Shown: positions 7,622-16,034, counted from the first letter of the stretch. The stretch: DNA of 64,000 nt from Gracilibacillus timonensis (GCF_900086715.1 NZ_FLKH01000012.1:992001-1056000); one strand, 5' to 3'. Notes: generated by a model from the letters alone, not told the origin. Made by a program: numbers and translations.

Positions 7622-8758
7622 ATGAAGAATAAGGTAACCTTGATTGCTACTGCAGCAATGGGTTTAGAGGCTATCGTTGCAAAAGAGGTGCGCGACTTAG
7701 GGTATCATGAGGTAACCGTAGAAAATGGAAAAGTACGATTTGAAGCGGATGTAAAGGCGATTGCGCGCTGTAATTTATGGCTTAGAACAGCAGACCGAGT
7801 CAAATTATTAGTGGGGGAGTTCAAAGCATATAGCTATGATGAGCTTTTTGAACAGACGAAGGCGCTGCCATGGGATCAGTATATCCCTGAAGAGGGGATG
7901 TTTCCTGTCACAGGAAAATCACATAAATCTACTTTATACAGTGTGCCAGACTGTCAAGCGATTGTGAAAAAGGCGATTGTCGAGAAATTAAAACAAAAGC
8001 ACGGGGTGGCTAACTGGCTTCCAGAGACAGGGCCACTTCACAAAATCGAAGTAGCGCTGTTAAAAGATGAGGTAAGCTTGACATTAGACACATCTGGTGC
8101 GGGATTACATAAACGAGGTTATCGTCTTCACCAAGGAGAGGCTCCTTTAAAGGAAACATTAGCCGCTGCCTTAGTCAAACTGACCAATTGGCGTGCAGAT
8201 GCCCCATTTTATGATCTATTCTGTGGTTCAGGCACGATTCCCATTGAGGCTGCCTTGATTGGACAGAACATTGCCCCCGGTTTTAATCGTTCCTTTGCGG
8301 CAGAGGAATGGGGATTTGTTCCGTCTAACTATTGGGAAGAGGCGCTGGAGGAAGCGGAAGATGTCGCGGAATATGATCGTCCGTTAGCGATTTATGGTTC
8401 GGATTTAGATCCGCGGATGCCTGAAATAGCTCGCGAGAATGCACTAGAGGCTGGACTGGCTGACTTGATTGAATGGAAACAGATGCAGGCAGCGGATTTT
8501 CATTCCAAAGCAGAAGGCGGTTATATTGTCAGTAATCCGCCATACGGGGAACGAATAGGGGATAGAAAACAAGTGGAAGAGACCTATCGAAGACTCGGGG
8601 AGACATTGCGTGATTATCCGTCCTGGAATATCTATATCTTAACGGCAAACGAAAACTTTGAACAGCTCTTCGGCAAAGAGGCATCCAAGAAACGAAAGCT
8701 GTTTAATGCTTTTATCAGAACTGATTATTACCAATACTTTGGTCAAAGGAAACGATAA
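7622..8758 (+). CDS. ypsC: 23S rRNA guanine-N2 methyltransferase, RlmL/YpsC family
   Basis: SAM-dependent RNA methyltransferase expected to make m2G in 23S rRNA. The 378 residues hold an N-terminal ferredoxin-like/THUMP region (about 1-155) and a Rossmann methyltransferase domain. The latter shows the SAM-binding DLFCGSGTIPIEAALIG motif (about 199-215), an acidic GSDLDPRM motif (about 259-266) and the catalytic SNPPYGERIG (N-P-P-Y) motif around 302-311. Length fits the single-domain YpsC-type enzymes rather than the longer two-enzyme RlmKL fusion of E. coli. The rnpB-ypsC order is as in B. subtilis. Confidence 0.93.
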   Translation: MKNKVTLIATAAMGLEAIVAKEVRDLGYHEVTVENGKVRFEADVKAIARCNLWLRTADRVKLLVGEFKAYSYDELFEQTKALPWDQYIPEEGMFPVTGKSHKSTLYSVPDCQAIVKKAIVEKLKQKHGVANWLPETGPLHKIEVALLKDEVSLTLDTSGAGLHKRGYRLHQGEAPLKETLAAALVKLTNWRADAPFYDLFCGSGTIPIEAALIGQNIAPGFNRSFAAEEWGFVPSNYWEEALEEAEDVAEYDRPLAIYGSDLDPRMPEIARENALEAGLADLIEWKQMQAADFHSKAEGGYIVSNPPYGERIGDRKQVEETYRRLGETLRDYPSWNIYILTANENFEQLFGKEASKKRKLFNAFIRTDYYQYFGQRKR

Positions 8759-8806
8759 ATGGCCTTTTCAATATAGTGAATTTTCTAGAAAAGGGGGAGG
8801 GTTAAC

Positions 8807-9085
8807 ATGAGAGATAGTGAGAGGCTGGCCTACTTTTTAGAGCATTTATGGTCTAAAGGCTTTAAGCTAACAGACGATGAAGTAAACTTTATCTATTTTG
8901 GTCATAAATACACGGATTCCTCTGTAGAACATGTCCAGTTAGCCATCCGCTTTACTTTACAGCTGCAATTAACCTTTGACCGAAGCTTCTATATCAGTTT
9001 ATTGGAACTGTTTAATCAGCATCAAGTGGCACATGAAGATCAAGCCATTGCCTTACTGCAGCAAAATGGCTTGATTACTTCATGA
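8807..9085 (+). CDS. Small conserved protein of unknown function (92 aa)
   Basis: A GGGGGAGGG site precedes the ATG. The 92-residue product is soluble and mostly helical, with an aromatic-rich N-terminal half (LAYFLEHLWSKGFKLTDDEV, NFIYFGHKYTD) and a helical C-terminal half ending LLQQNGLITS. It resembles small Bacillaceae proteins annotated DUF6123, but I hold that match loosely. Its stop codon overlaps the stop of the convergent RNase H-like gene by 6 bp, so the two transcripts must run into each other. Confidence 0.8.
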   Translation: MRDSERLAYFLEHLWSKGFKLTDDEVNFIYFGHKYTDSSVEHVQLAIRFTLQLQLTFDRSFYISLLELFNQHQVAHEDQAIALLQQNGLITS

Positions 9086-9475
9086 TCCCTGTTGATCTAA
9101 TGCCTTCCGCGCCAAAAGATCCGCTCGTTTATTCTGTTTTTCAGGAATCCATTTTACAAATACATAAGAAAAGCTGGCGGCAATATGATTGATTTGCTCT
9201 AGATAAGATTGAAATGGTTTATTCTTGGCATAATTCTTTTCATATGCATCGGCAACCACCTTGGAGTCGGTGCGGCAAGAAATAATCTCATCTGGAAAGT
9301 ACTCCTGACATAGCTGCAACCCCTTAATCAATGCAATAAATTCCGCCTCGTGGTTGGTTTGTTCACCAATAAAAGCATGCTCCTCCCATTGACGGTTTCC
9401 CTGTTTCATATAAATACCAATACCACTTGGACCGGGATTGCCCCTGGTGGCAGCGTCTGTATAAACCTCTATCAT
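9080..9475 (-). CDS. RNase HI-like protein (YpeP-type)
   Basis: Ribonuclease H-fold protein of 131 residues, predicted to cut RNA in RNA-DNA hybrids. The four-carboxylate active site is visible: Asp in VYTDAATRGNPG (residue 7), Glu in NHEAEFIAL (about 44), Asp in CRTDSKVVA (about 70) and Asp near the C-terminus in NKRADLLARKAL. It lacks the extra basic protrusion of longer RNase HI enzymes. B. subtilis YpeP is the nearest named relative I know, and several such proteins have weak or unproven activity. It converges on, and overlaps by 6 bp, the upstream small gene. Confidence 0.88.
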   Translation of the reverse strand: MIEVYTDAATRGNPGPSGIGIYMKQGNRQWEEHAFIGEQTNHEAEFIALIKGLQLCQEYFPDEIISCRTDSKVVADAYEKNYAKNKPFQSYLEQINHIAASFSYVFVKWIPEKQNKRADLLARKALDQQGS

Positions 9476-9750
9476 ATACTATTTCTCCCTTGTTTCTATT
9501 CGTGTTTCGCATGACGTCCAGCTTGCATGGTGTTTGGAAGGATTCAACTTGTATATTAAAGTATCATATTGCTTTTGTTCGTGCAAATGATCGTGTTTTA
9601 TCATTGAAAAGTTATTACCAGTTTTTTATAGAAGCAATGTATTGGAGTATCCAATATTGTTCTTGAAGATTGAAAAGAAGTATGTGACATTGCTAGGTAA
9701 CCAAACGTTCTTATGAGTTAATAGGTCATGAAAAAGGAGGTTTAATAAGT

Positions 9751-10383
9751 ATGAAGGAATTAATTGTTATAAGACATGGTGAATCAGAGCATTTAGTAAA
9801 TAATTTGTCTGGTGGTTGGACAGATTTACCTCTTACATCTTTAGGGCAGAAGCAGGCAAGACAAACAGCTAGAAGGATAGCTAAATATATTTCAGAAAGT
9901 AAAGACGTGATTATGTTTAGTAGTGATTTACAACGAGCTAAAGACACTGCTTCAGCTATTAATAAGAGTATAAAGTTAGATACTATTAACTTAAATGAAG
10001 GTCTTAGAGAGTTAAATAATGGAGATGCCAAAGGCCTGTCGAAGGAAGAAGCAAAAAAAATTCAAAATCCGATGACAGATCCAGCAATAGACTGGATTCC
10101 ATACAATAATTCTGAGAGTTGGAGAATGTTGTATGAAAGAATTGTCAAGTCTATGGAATTAATAGATAAAAGGACTAAAGGTAAAACTGTAATTATTATC
10201 TCACATTCTAATGCAATGATTTGTATTATTAACTGGTGGTTAAATATCCAAGAAGATCATCATCTAACAAATATTATGTATACATTAGACCCTTGTAGTA
10301 TTACACACTTAATAAAAGATAAAGATGGCTGCTTTACAATTAATAAACTAAACGATACGTCTCACTTAATTGAAGAGGAGTAA
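9751..10383 (+). CDS. Histidine phosphatase family protein
   Basis: Phosphoglycerate-mutase-like phosphatase of 210 residues. The phosphohistidine motif RHGES is at residues 8-12 and the second catalytic His is in IIISHSNAM (about 153). An AAAAGGAGG site precedes the start. Its substrate cannot be told from sequence. The gene is clearly more AT-rich than the housekeeping genes to its left and opens the accessory island at 9.7-15.1 kb, so it was probably acquired. A second, unrelated member of the superfamily lies at 57078. Confidence 0.9.
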   Translation: MKELIVIRHGESEHLVNNLSGGWTDLPLTSLGQKQARQTARRIAKYISESKDVIMFSSDLQRAKDTASAINKSIKLDTINLNEGLRELNNGDAKGLSKEEAKKIQNPMTDPAIDWIPYNNSESWRMLYERIVKSMELIDKRTKGKTVIIISHSNAMICIINWWLNIQEDHHLTNIMYTLDPCSITHLIKDKDGCFTINKLNDTSHLIEEE

Positions 10384-10726
10384 AGTAATGAATTTAATTA
10401 GAGAAATCAATGATTTAATATCTTGACTCACTTTCATTTTTCTTATTGTAAGGAATGAAGGTAGATAACATCTAAATCCATCGCAGAAATAATCGATACA
10501 TAACGTTGGATAGGTTCATTTATTATAATTCCTGGATGCCAAATAGGTTTTGTTGTCGCATAATGGTCATAGGGAGTACTGCTCCAGTCTTTTTTGGATC
10601 AACTACCATTATACAAGAATTGGGGAGGTATTTCCTTTTTCGGATTTCAAACCTGTTCAGGATTAAGGGCTAAGAATTATGAAATTCACTCAATAAGTAA
10701 AATTAATTTTTGTACTGAGGTGGTTT
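10384..10726. other. Gap with no intact gene; possible decayed coding fragments
   Basis: No complete gene is visible. On the minus strand between about 10455 and 10590, two partly overlapping frames stay open without stops (one reads about 45 codons and includes YDHYATTKPIWHPGI and SIISAMDLDVIYLHSLQ before a stop). This may be a frameshifted remnant of a lost gene. I do not recognise the protein. The rest is AT-rich and featureless apart from the leader of the next gene. Confidence 0.4.
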
Positions 10727-11302
10727 ATGGTGGTGAAAAAGGTTTTGGAAATGAAGGATCCAATTATTAACACATATACTTCTTATGGAACTTTATTCTC
10801 AATTATGCATGATAATTTATGGTCATGGATTTATAATAATTTTATTCAAATTAGATACGCAAAAACATGGGGAATGTTTGTTTTTGATCAACACCATGTT
10901 TTGCTTAAAAATTGCCCTGGAGTGTCTTATTACAGTTTGTCTCAAGAATTGATAATCCCCAAATACGGGAAAAAATGAAAGAATTAATCGAAGTTGCTAT
11001 AGATTCGGGTTATTATCTGTATATTTATGTTGACAGATACTATATTAATCAAATAAATACAAATGGAAAGAAGGAACCGCATGAATTGCTAATTTATGCA
11101 TACGATTCGAAAGATGAAGTAGTTTTTGTAGCAGATAACTTAAAAGATGGTAAATTTATAAAAGCTAGTTATTCATTTAAGGAAATAGAAGATGGATATT
11201 GGTCTTTAGAAAGTAATAATTATGATTTTTTAACTGAAATACGTTATTTAAAGCCAAAAGAAGAATTTATTTGTAATATTAATTTGGCTCTTCACCAAAA
11301 TC
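10727..11302 (+). pseudogene. BtrH-like/peptidase-fold protein, frameshifted and cut off by an IS remnant
   Basis: Two frames together give one coherent protein. Frame 1 runs from 10727 (KDPIINTYTSYGTLFSIMHD, NCPGVSYYSLSQELI) to about 10950. Reading then continues one frame over as DNPQIREKMKELIEVAIDSG, YYLYIYVDRYYI and so on to about 11302, where ISL3 sequence begins. A single-base deletion near 10945-10955 explains the switch. The motif pattern (N-terminal INxY...WIYNNFIQ, then KELIE..IDxGYYLYIYVDRYYI, then HELLIYAYD) resembles the butirosin biosynthesis protein H N-terminal domain family, which occurs near peptide biosynthesis genes. That assignment is tentative. The C-terminal part is missing, so the gene is dead. 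Confidence 0.6.
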
Positions 11303-11766
11303 TATGGTTGACCATTATGCAATCCCCTGCATGTAATTCCAGTTGCATTCGCCCAAAATCCGATTGTCGTATACCGTCCGATTGCGCGTGAAATAATGCC
11401 TGCGTTGTATTGCTTTGAGCTTATTGTGTCGACCTTCCACCACTTCATTGGTGAACCGTAAGCGATGATATTTGATGATGTCTGTCTCCCAATTCTGTAT
11501 CGTTTGGATAGCGGATTCCACGGCTTTATGCTGGATATGGTGCCCTTGTTGATACCAATGTTCCAGCGTATTCTTCGCTTGCTCCGCGTTGGCGCTTCGA
11601 TCATACCAGTCAATAAAAGCTTCTTTCCAATGGTAGGCAGCTTTTAACTGTTGATCATAGGTTAACAGCCTTTGAACGGTTGCTTGATCTTGAGCGGATA
11701 AGTCCTCATAGCGTCTTTCTAATAGGCGATGGTTCCGTTTTAACTGTTTTTTGGCATCTTGGGTCC
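11303..11766 (-). pseudogene. C-terminal remnant of an ISL3-family transposase
   Basis: About 150 codons are open on the minus strand from about 11763 to the stop at 11315. They include WTQDAKKQLKRNHRLLERRY, AFIDWYDRSANAEQAKNTLE and the hallmark end segment FTNEVVEGRHNKLKAIQRRHYFTRN followed by LGECN. This is the typical C-terminus of ISL3-family transposases. The N-terminal two thirds and the left end of the element are absent. It cuts into the 3' end of the BtrH-like gene. Confidence 0.85.
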
Positions 11767-11879
11767 ATTATAATTAGAATGGGCTTTTATAGAGGGAAAT
11801 AAGAGTTTGAAAAAGTTGGAATAAAGCGAATAAAAGATTGAAAATTACAAATATAATCTGATATATTCATTCTAAGGAG

Positions 11880-12452
11880 ATGTTGGCTGTGGATATTAAA
11901 GCATTACCTATTGTTAGCTTAAGAGAGCTTCATATGGAAGATGTTGGAGATCGTTATCGATGGTTTTTGGATAAGGAAGTCACTAAACATTTGAATCTGT
12001 CCGACACCTATCCGCCGTTTACCAAAGAAAAAAACAGCTCAATGGATAGAAATGTGTATTAACAAAACTAATGGATATGAACAAAAGGCAATTATAACAG
12101 AAGTTGGTACTCATATTGGCTGGGTTGATCTAAAAAATATCGATTCATTCAATAAACATGCTGAACTAGGAATAGCAATAGGTAACAAAAGCCATTGGGG
12201 AAAGGCTACGGTCAATCTGCTATGATGGCCATGTTAGAATATGGATTTAAGACACTAATCCTTAATAAAATTTGGTTAAGAGTGGAAGTGGATAATAAGC
12301 AGGTAATTAAATCCTATAAACGAGCAGGAGATGTGGAGGAAGGAATCCTCAGACAGGATCGATATAGCGATGAATATATAGACCGTCTAAACATGAGTAT
12401 CTTGAAACAGGAATTTGAAGATATCGTAAAGAAGACAGGTATAGATGAATGA
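11880..12452 (+). pseudogene. GNAT (RimJ/RimL-like) acetyltransferase with two frameshifts
   Basis: Read across frames, the gene encodes about 190 residues: IVSLRELHMEDVGDRYRWFL and DKEVTKHLNLSDTYPPFTKE, then KTAQWIEMCINKTNGYEQKA, IITEVGTHIGWVDLKNID, HAELGIAIGNKSHWG, and KGYGQSAMMAMLEYGFKTL, LNKIWLRVEVDNKQVIKSYK. The GNKSHWGKGYG segment is the acetyl-CoA binding loop. The frame shifts once in a run of seven A (12028-12034) and back in a run of four G (12197-12200), so the net change is zero. Both are homopolymers, so sequencing error is possible. Otherwise it is a recent pseudogene. Confidence 0.75.
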
Positions 12453-12518
12453 GGATGAGAACAGAGGATAGCATTTGTTTTCTTGAACCGAATAAAGTGA
12501 ATCTAAGGAGGAGACCAG

Positions 12519-13484
12519 ATGAAGAGACCAGCAAAACTAAAGCAGGGTGATGAAATTCGAGTGATAGCACCAAGCCGCAGTATAAAGATATTATCTGACG
12601 AAGGGATTCAATTAGCGAAACAACGGCTGGAAAATCTAGGATTTAAAGTGAGTTTTGGTAAAAATACCAGCATTAGTGATTTACAGCAGTCTTCTTCTAT
12701 TGAACAACGTATTGAAGATTTGCATGAAGCCTTTGCAGACCAACAAGTAAAAGCTGTATTAACTGTTATTGGCGGATTTAACTGTAATGAGTTATTGCCG
12801 TATATAAATTATCAGCTGTTAATGGAAAATCCTAAAATCTTATGTGGATATAGTGATGTTACGGCACTAGCTAATGCTATTAGTACGAAATGTCAATTTA
12901 TCACATATTCCGGGCCGCATTTCTCAAGTTTTCAAATGACAGGATTGCAGGACTATCAAACAAATTACTTCATAAAATGCTTGATGGGTGCAGAACCTTA
13001 TCAAGTGTATCCATCCACACATTGGAGTGATGATTTGTGGTTTTTAGATCAAGAAAATCGAGTATATGAAGAAACGGAATGGAAAGTTTATTCGGCTGGA
13101 GAGACTACAGGGTCTTTATATGGAGGTAATCTTTGCACTTTGAATCTATTGCAAGGTACGCCGTATTTTCCAGATATAACAGATTCCATATTATTTATTG
13201 AAGATGATGAATTAACCAATCCAGAAACTTTTGCCCGGGATTTAGCTTCTCTGCTTCAGGCTGCGAACGGAATAAAAGGATTATTAATTGGCAGGTTTCA
13301 AAAAGTGTCTCGTATGACAGAAGAACAGTTGTATTTTATTTTAGATAAGCATCCTCAATTGAAAAATATACCAGTTCTTTATGATATCGATTTTGGTCAT
13401 ACACAGCCATCGATTACACTGCCAATTGGTGGTACTATTCATGTTCATTCAAATTTGAGAAAAGTAGAAATAGTTAATTTTTAA
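12519..13484 (+). CDS. S66 family peptidase, MccF/LD-carboxypeptidase-like
   Basis: Serine peptidase of the S66 family (321 residues). Members are either LD-carboxypeptidases that trim murein tetrapeptides or MccF-type enzymes that detoxify microcin C-like aminoacyl-nucleotides. The catalytic Ser112 lies in CGYSDVTAL, Glu228 in LFIEDDE and His294 in DFGHTQP. The LYGGNLCTLNLL segment is the conserved GGN region. There is no signal peptide, so it acts in the cytosol, which fits MccF-like better than an exported carboxypeptidase. It follows a damaged GNAT gene. An ideal AAGGAGGAG site precedes the ATG. Confidence 0.88.
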   Translation: MKRPAKLKQGDEIRVIAPSRSIKILSDEGIQLAKQRLENLGFKVSFGKNTSISDLQQSSSIEQRIEDLHEAFADQQVKAVLTVIGGFNCNELLPYINYQLLMENPKILCGYSDVTALANAISTKCQFITYSGPHFSSFQMTGLQDYQTNYFIKCLMGAEPYQVYPSTHWSDDLWFLDQENRVYEETEWKVYSAGETTGSLYGGNLCTLNLLQGTPYFPDITDSILFIEDDELTNPETFARDLASLLQAANGIKGLLIGRFQKVSRMTEEQLYFILDKHPQLKNIPVLYDIDFGHTQPSITLPIGGTIHVHSNLRKVEIVNF

Positions 13485-13646
13485 TAAAAGTAATCAGGCG
13501 TCATAGTAAGAAAACTTAATCTGATAACATTATCACCTATGAAATTGAAATATGCACAGGATATTCAAACATATATGAACGTAACATTCTAAAACCATCT
13601 CTTATCATTATTCCGATAATGTGTCGCTGTCAGCTGGTAATACTGA

Positions 13647-13832
13647 CTAAAAGCTCTGGTAATTGCATTCTAACAGCCAACTTTTCAATTCCAGAATTTG
13701 ATTGTTAAAAGTGGAAAATCGCTTTTTCTGATAGTGTGGTGTTAATTCAGCAGACTTGGTGGTAATGACGGTGGCGATTAAAAAGCGCTTGTGCACATCA
13801 ATACCAAAACAAACGGGATAAACGACTTTCAT
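13647..13832 (-). pseudogene. N-terminal remnant of an IS110-family transposase
   Basis: About 60 codons starting MKVVYPVCFGIDVHKRFLIA show the GIDVHK motif that carries the first acidic residue of the DEDD active site of IS110-family transposases. The frame then breaks off, and the remaining three quarters of the enzyme are not visible. The IS4-family element at 13857-15118 is inserted a few bases upstream of its start, in the IS110 leader. Confidence 0.75.
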
Positions 13833-13856
13833 AGGACTTCTCCTTGTATATTATAT

Positions 13857-15118
13857 CACGAGTGTTGATTATCCAGAATTATACAGACTTATCCCTTGAA
13901 AATAGGCATGTTTTTTCAAAACGACAACCATTTCCGATTGCCAGTCTATCGGTAAGCTATTTTCTCGTAGTTTTCTTTGAAAGGAGATAAATGATAGATG
14001 ATGAAATATCCTTTCTCCTGAAGTCTTGGTATAGAGCCATTTCAATAGGACATAGGCGATTAAAGCAGCAAATAGTTGATTAAAAACAGCATTTTTGGTC
14101 GTGCCAAATAAAACAGGAACATTCAAATGCTGTTTGATCCAACGAAAAAATAATTCGATGCCCCATCTTGCTTTATACATGTTAGCAATCGCTTCAGGGG
14201 AAACACCCATAACATTGGTGACCACACGTATTTCGTTTCCATTATCATCCTTGAAAAATACCACACGATGACGCTTCTCAGAGCGGGATTGTTTGGTCCC
14301 TAACTGACAAGTGAAGTCACGTGTAACAGGCGATCCTTCTGACTTATAGTGTTTTAAGGCATGCGGTTGAACGATCTCTACATTTTCTTTCATTCGAATG
14401 ACAAACGGTTGCTTTTCGACACTGGATACAAAGGCATCGATTCGTTTGATTTTAAAATAAGCCCGGTCTTCTACGAGAATAAATCGAGGATCTACCAACT
14501 TTTCACCAACCGGTCCATCATGCTTGAGCCCCGTCGTTTCGATGACTTGAAGGGGCATTTCCGTAAGCGGCGTATAGCTCACGTGTAGCTTGATTCCTGC
14601 ACGTTCTCCGTGATAAAGGGCCCAAGGAAGACGAGATTCTCCCACCGTAATAGTGGTAGAGTCTACTAAAAGCAGTTCTTTTGAAATCTTCAGTGCTCGA
14701 CGTGTCGCTCGATTGCATTTGGACACGACGAGGTGGAATAACTTCTTCATCAGATCGTAATCCACATGACTCGCCTTTTTCGATAGCGTGGAATGATCCA
14801 CTTTGGGTAGTGCCTATTGGTCCCCTACATCGGCACAGTCTCGATAACTTTTCCATTCGTTCATGGCCGCAGCGAGTAAATAGTGGATGAGCGTTAACAC
14901 ATCTAGTTTACGGGCGGTATCTTGATAGCCTATGCCTTCTTGAATATCCGCTATTTCTTCATCAGATACAATTTTTTGAAACAAGTTATGGAATGTGGTA
15001 TGCTTTTTCATGAGGGCACCTCTTCTGTAGTTTGTTGGTCTGGTAACTTTCATTCTACAAGAAAGGTGTCCTTTTCTCTATTTTATTGTTGGATATTATT
15101 GGTTAATCAACACTCGTG
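13857..15118 (-). mobile_element. IS4-family insertion sequence (defective)
   Basis: The ends are CACGAGTGTTGATTATCCA (13857-13875) and the inverse of CACGAGTGTTGATTAACCA (15100-15118), a terminal inverted repeat with one mismatch in 19. The bases TTATAT flank both sides (13851-13856 and 15119-15124), a possible target duplication. The 1262-bp element encodes one transposase on the minus strand, broken by an in-frame stop. The insertion lies in the leader of an IS110 remnant. Confidence 0.9.
13869..15011 (-). pseudogene. IS4-family transposase with internal amber stop
   Basis: The frame from the ATG at 15011 (MKKHTTFHNLFQKIVSDEEI) is open to a TAG at 14814-14816, and then continues in the same frame for another 310 codons to the stop at 13869. 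A single C-to-T change (CAG to TAG) would explain the break. The DDE residues are present: Asp in LLLVDSTTI, Asp in ILVEDRAYFK and Glu in the signature YKARWGIELFFRWIKQHL (Y-2-R-3-E-6-K). The AGAGGTG binding site before 15011 sets the start. No slippery run lies at the stop, so programmed readthrough is unlikely. Confidence 0.88.
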
Positions 15119-15222
15119 TTATATTAATACTGTTACAACGTATTAGGACATAACTAATTTAGGTGGCAGGGGACCGATAAGAAGTACTCCTTAAGTGAAT
15201 AATTACCCCAAAACCAACCAAG

Positions 15223-15252
15223 AAAAAGGCGATGCACCCGCACCGCCTTTTT
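15223..15252 (-). terminator. Terminator of the cold-shock gene
   Basis: The stem AAAAAGGCG / CGCCTTTTT lies 11 bp after the stop codon on the minus strand, ending in a T run. Confidence 0.85.
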
Positions 15253-15262
15253 ATATGATCTA

Positions 15263-15463
15263 TTATTTTTTTTCAACATTAGCAGCTTGTGGACCGCGTT
15301 CGCCTTCAATGATTTCAAATGATACTTCCTGACCTTCTTCTAGCGTTTTGAAACCTTCTTCTTGGATGGCGGAATAGTGTACAAATACATCATTTCCTTC
15401 TTCCAATTGAATAAAGCCGTAGCCTTTTTCTGCGTTGAACCATTTTACTGTACCGTTTTCCAT
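15263..15463 (-). CDS. Cold shock protein (CspA family)
   Basis: Single OB-fold RNA chaperone of 66 residues that melts mRNA structure, especially after cold shock. RNP1 (KGYGFIQL, about 13-20) and RNP2 (VFVHYSAI, about 26-33) are intact. Residues W8, F15, F17, F27, H29 and F38 provide the nucleic-acid stacking surface. It is nearly the family length (65-67) and strongly acidic. AGGAGG precedes the ATG. The transcript appears to carry a leader of about 160 nt with a terminator-like hairpin, a layout typical of csp genes. Confidence 0.96.
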   Translation of the reverse strand: MENGTVKWFNAEKGYGFIQLEEGNDVFVHYSAIQEEGFKTLEEGQEVSFEIIEGERGPQAANVEKK

Positions 15464-15527
15464 GTTACGTTCCTCCTAAAAGCTTTCACGCAAATAACGT
15501 GGTAATACAAACAAGATGGTGGATAAT

Positions 15528-15591
15528 GAAAAAGGTAGCAACTACAGAAGTATAGGATCATCATTCCCTTTACTCCTTGTAGAAGCTACCT
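15528..15591 (-). promoter_or_regulatory. Terminator-like hairpin in the csp leader
   Basis: On the minus strand AGGTAGCTTCTACAA pairs with CTGTAGTTGCTACCT across about 30 bases, and the 3' arm runs straight into TTTTT (15528-15533). It lies inside the predicted leader, upstream of the csp start. It looks like an attenuator or temperature-responsive structure (inference). Confidence 0.6.
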
Positions 15592-15629
15592 GATCATAAT
15601 GAACCCAAACATCTTCTTTGCTTGTAAAC

Positions 15630-15658
15630 ACTATAGCTTATTTTTCCAATGACGTCAA
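15630..15658 (-). promoter_or_regulatory. Promoter of the cold-shock gene
   Basis: TTGACG (15658-15653) and TATAGT (15635-15630) are 17 bp apart on the minus strand. This places transcription start near 15623, about 160 nt before the start codon. Confidence 0.75.
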
Positions 15659-15800
15659 GGGGGAAATCGACAAAAAATCCTTTATTTATAAGGGAGTAAC
15701 CACTTACATTTGTCTTTGAATAGTTGGAATAAACAGATGTTCCTGTTGTTCAATTTCTGACATTCTTCTTTCCTATCTAATGAAAGTTTTCTCACCTATC

Positions 15801-15922
15801 TATATAAGTTGAATGAAATAATTTCTCATTGATTGACTAGGTGCTCTTGATCCATTTATGCAGCAGAGCTGAAAGGCGTGTGAATGGTCATTCACACGAA
15901 TGGATCAAACTAAGTAATATCC
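15801..15922. repeat. Partial second copy of the MITE-like element
   Basis: It begins TATATAAGTTGAA (one change from the 13-bp terminal repeat at 4918) and shares GAAATAATTTCTCAT, GCTCTTGATCCAT and GGATCAAAC blocks with the reverse complement of 4918-5062. An extra inverted stretch (GTGTGAATGGTCATTCACAC) lies in the middle. Similarity stops near 15922, so the other end is missing. Confidence 0.7.
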
Positions 15923-15949
15923 CTGAGTAGAAAAAATTTCACAAAACAC

Positions 15950-15978
15950 TTGAAACCGATTACAGAATCGTTTATAAT
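15950..15978 (+). promoter_or_regulatory. Promoter of the LacI-type regulator
   Basis: TTGAAA (15950-15955) and TATAAT (15973-15978) are 17 bp apart. The spacer holds a second dyad (AACCGATT-ACAG-AATCGTTT), and the main operator follows directly after the -10 box. Confidence 0.85.
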
Positions 15979-15980
15979 CA

Positions 15981-15996
15981 ATTCAAACGTTTCAAT
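15981..15996 (+). promoter_or_regulatory. LacI-type operator, copy 1
   Basis: ATTCAAACGTTTCAAT, a 16-bp palindrome with one mismatch, covers the expected transcription start of the regulator gene, so it suits autorepression. It matches the operators at 17134 and 29472 around the shared AAACGTTT core. Confidence 0.7.
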
Positions 15997-16034
15997 GAAT
16001 ATTTTTTGTTTTAGATGGGAGAAGTGGAAAGCCT

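Larger units (their letters stand above)
15464..16034. other. Intergenic region between csp and the LacI gene
   Basis: The left third is the csp leader and promoter (15464-15658). A reverse-oriented partial copy of the MITE-like element lies at 15801-15922. The right end holds the promoter and operators of the LacI gene (15950-15996). About 15660-15800 shows nothing recognisable. Confidence 0.7.

Noticed and set aside
11302-11613. A 103-codon minus-strand frame
   Set aside because: It is out of frame with the ISL3 transposase remnant that covers the same DNA; the transposase frame has the family motifs.
14814-14816. Programmed frameshift or readthrough in the IS4 transposase
   Set aside because: The break is an in-frame TAG with no slippery sequence, and IS4-family elements normally use a single uninterrupted frame.
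15981-15996. AAACGTTT palindromes read as CcpA cre sites
   Set aside because: Cre sites follow TGNAANCGNTNNCA, and these match only partly. The three copies share a longer symmetric GAAACGTTT(C) core close to a LacI gene, so a local operator is the better fit, although CcpA binding is not excluded.
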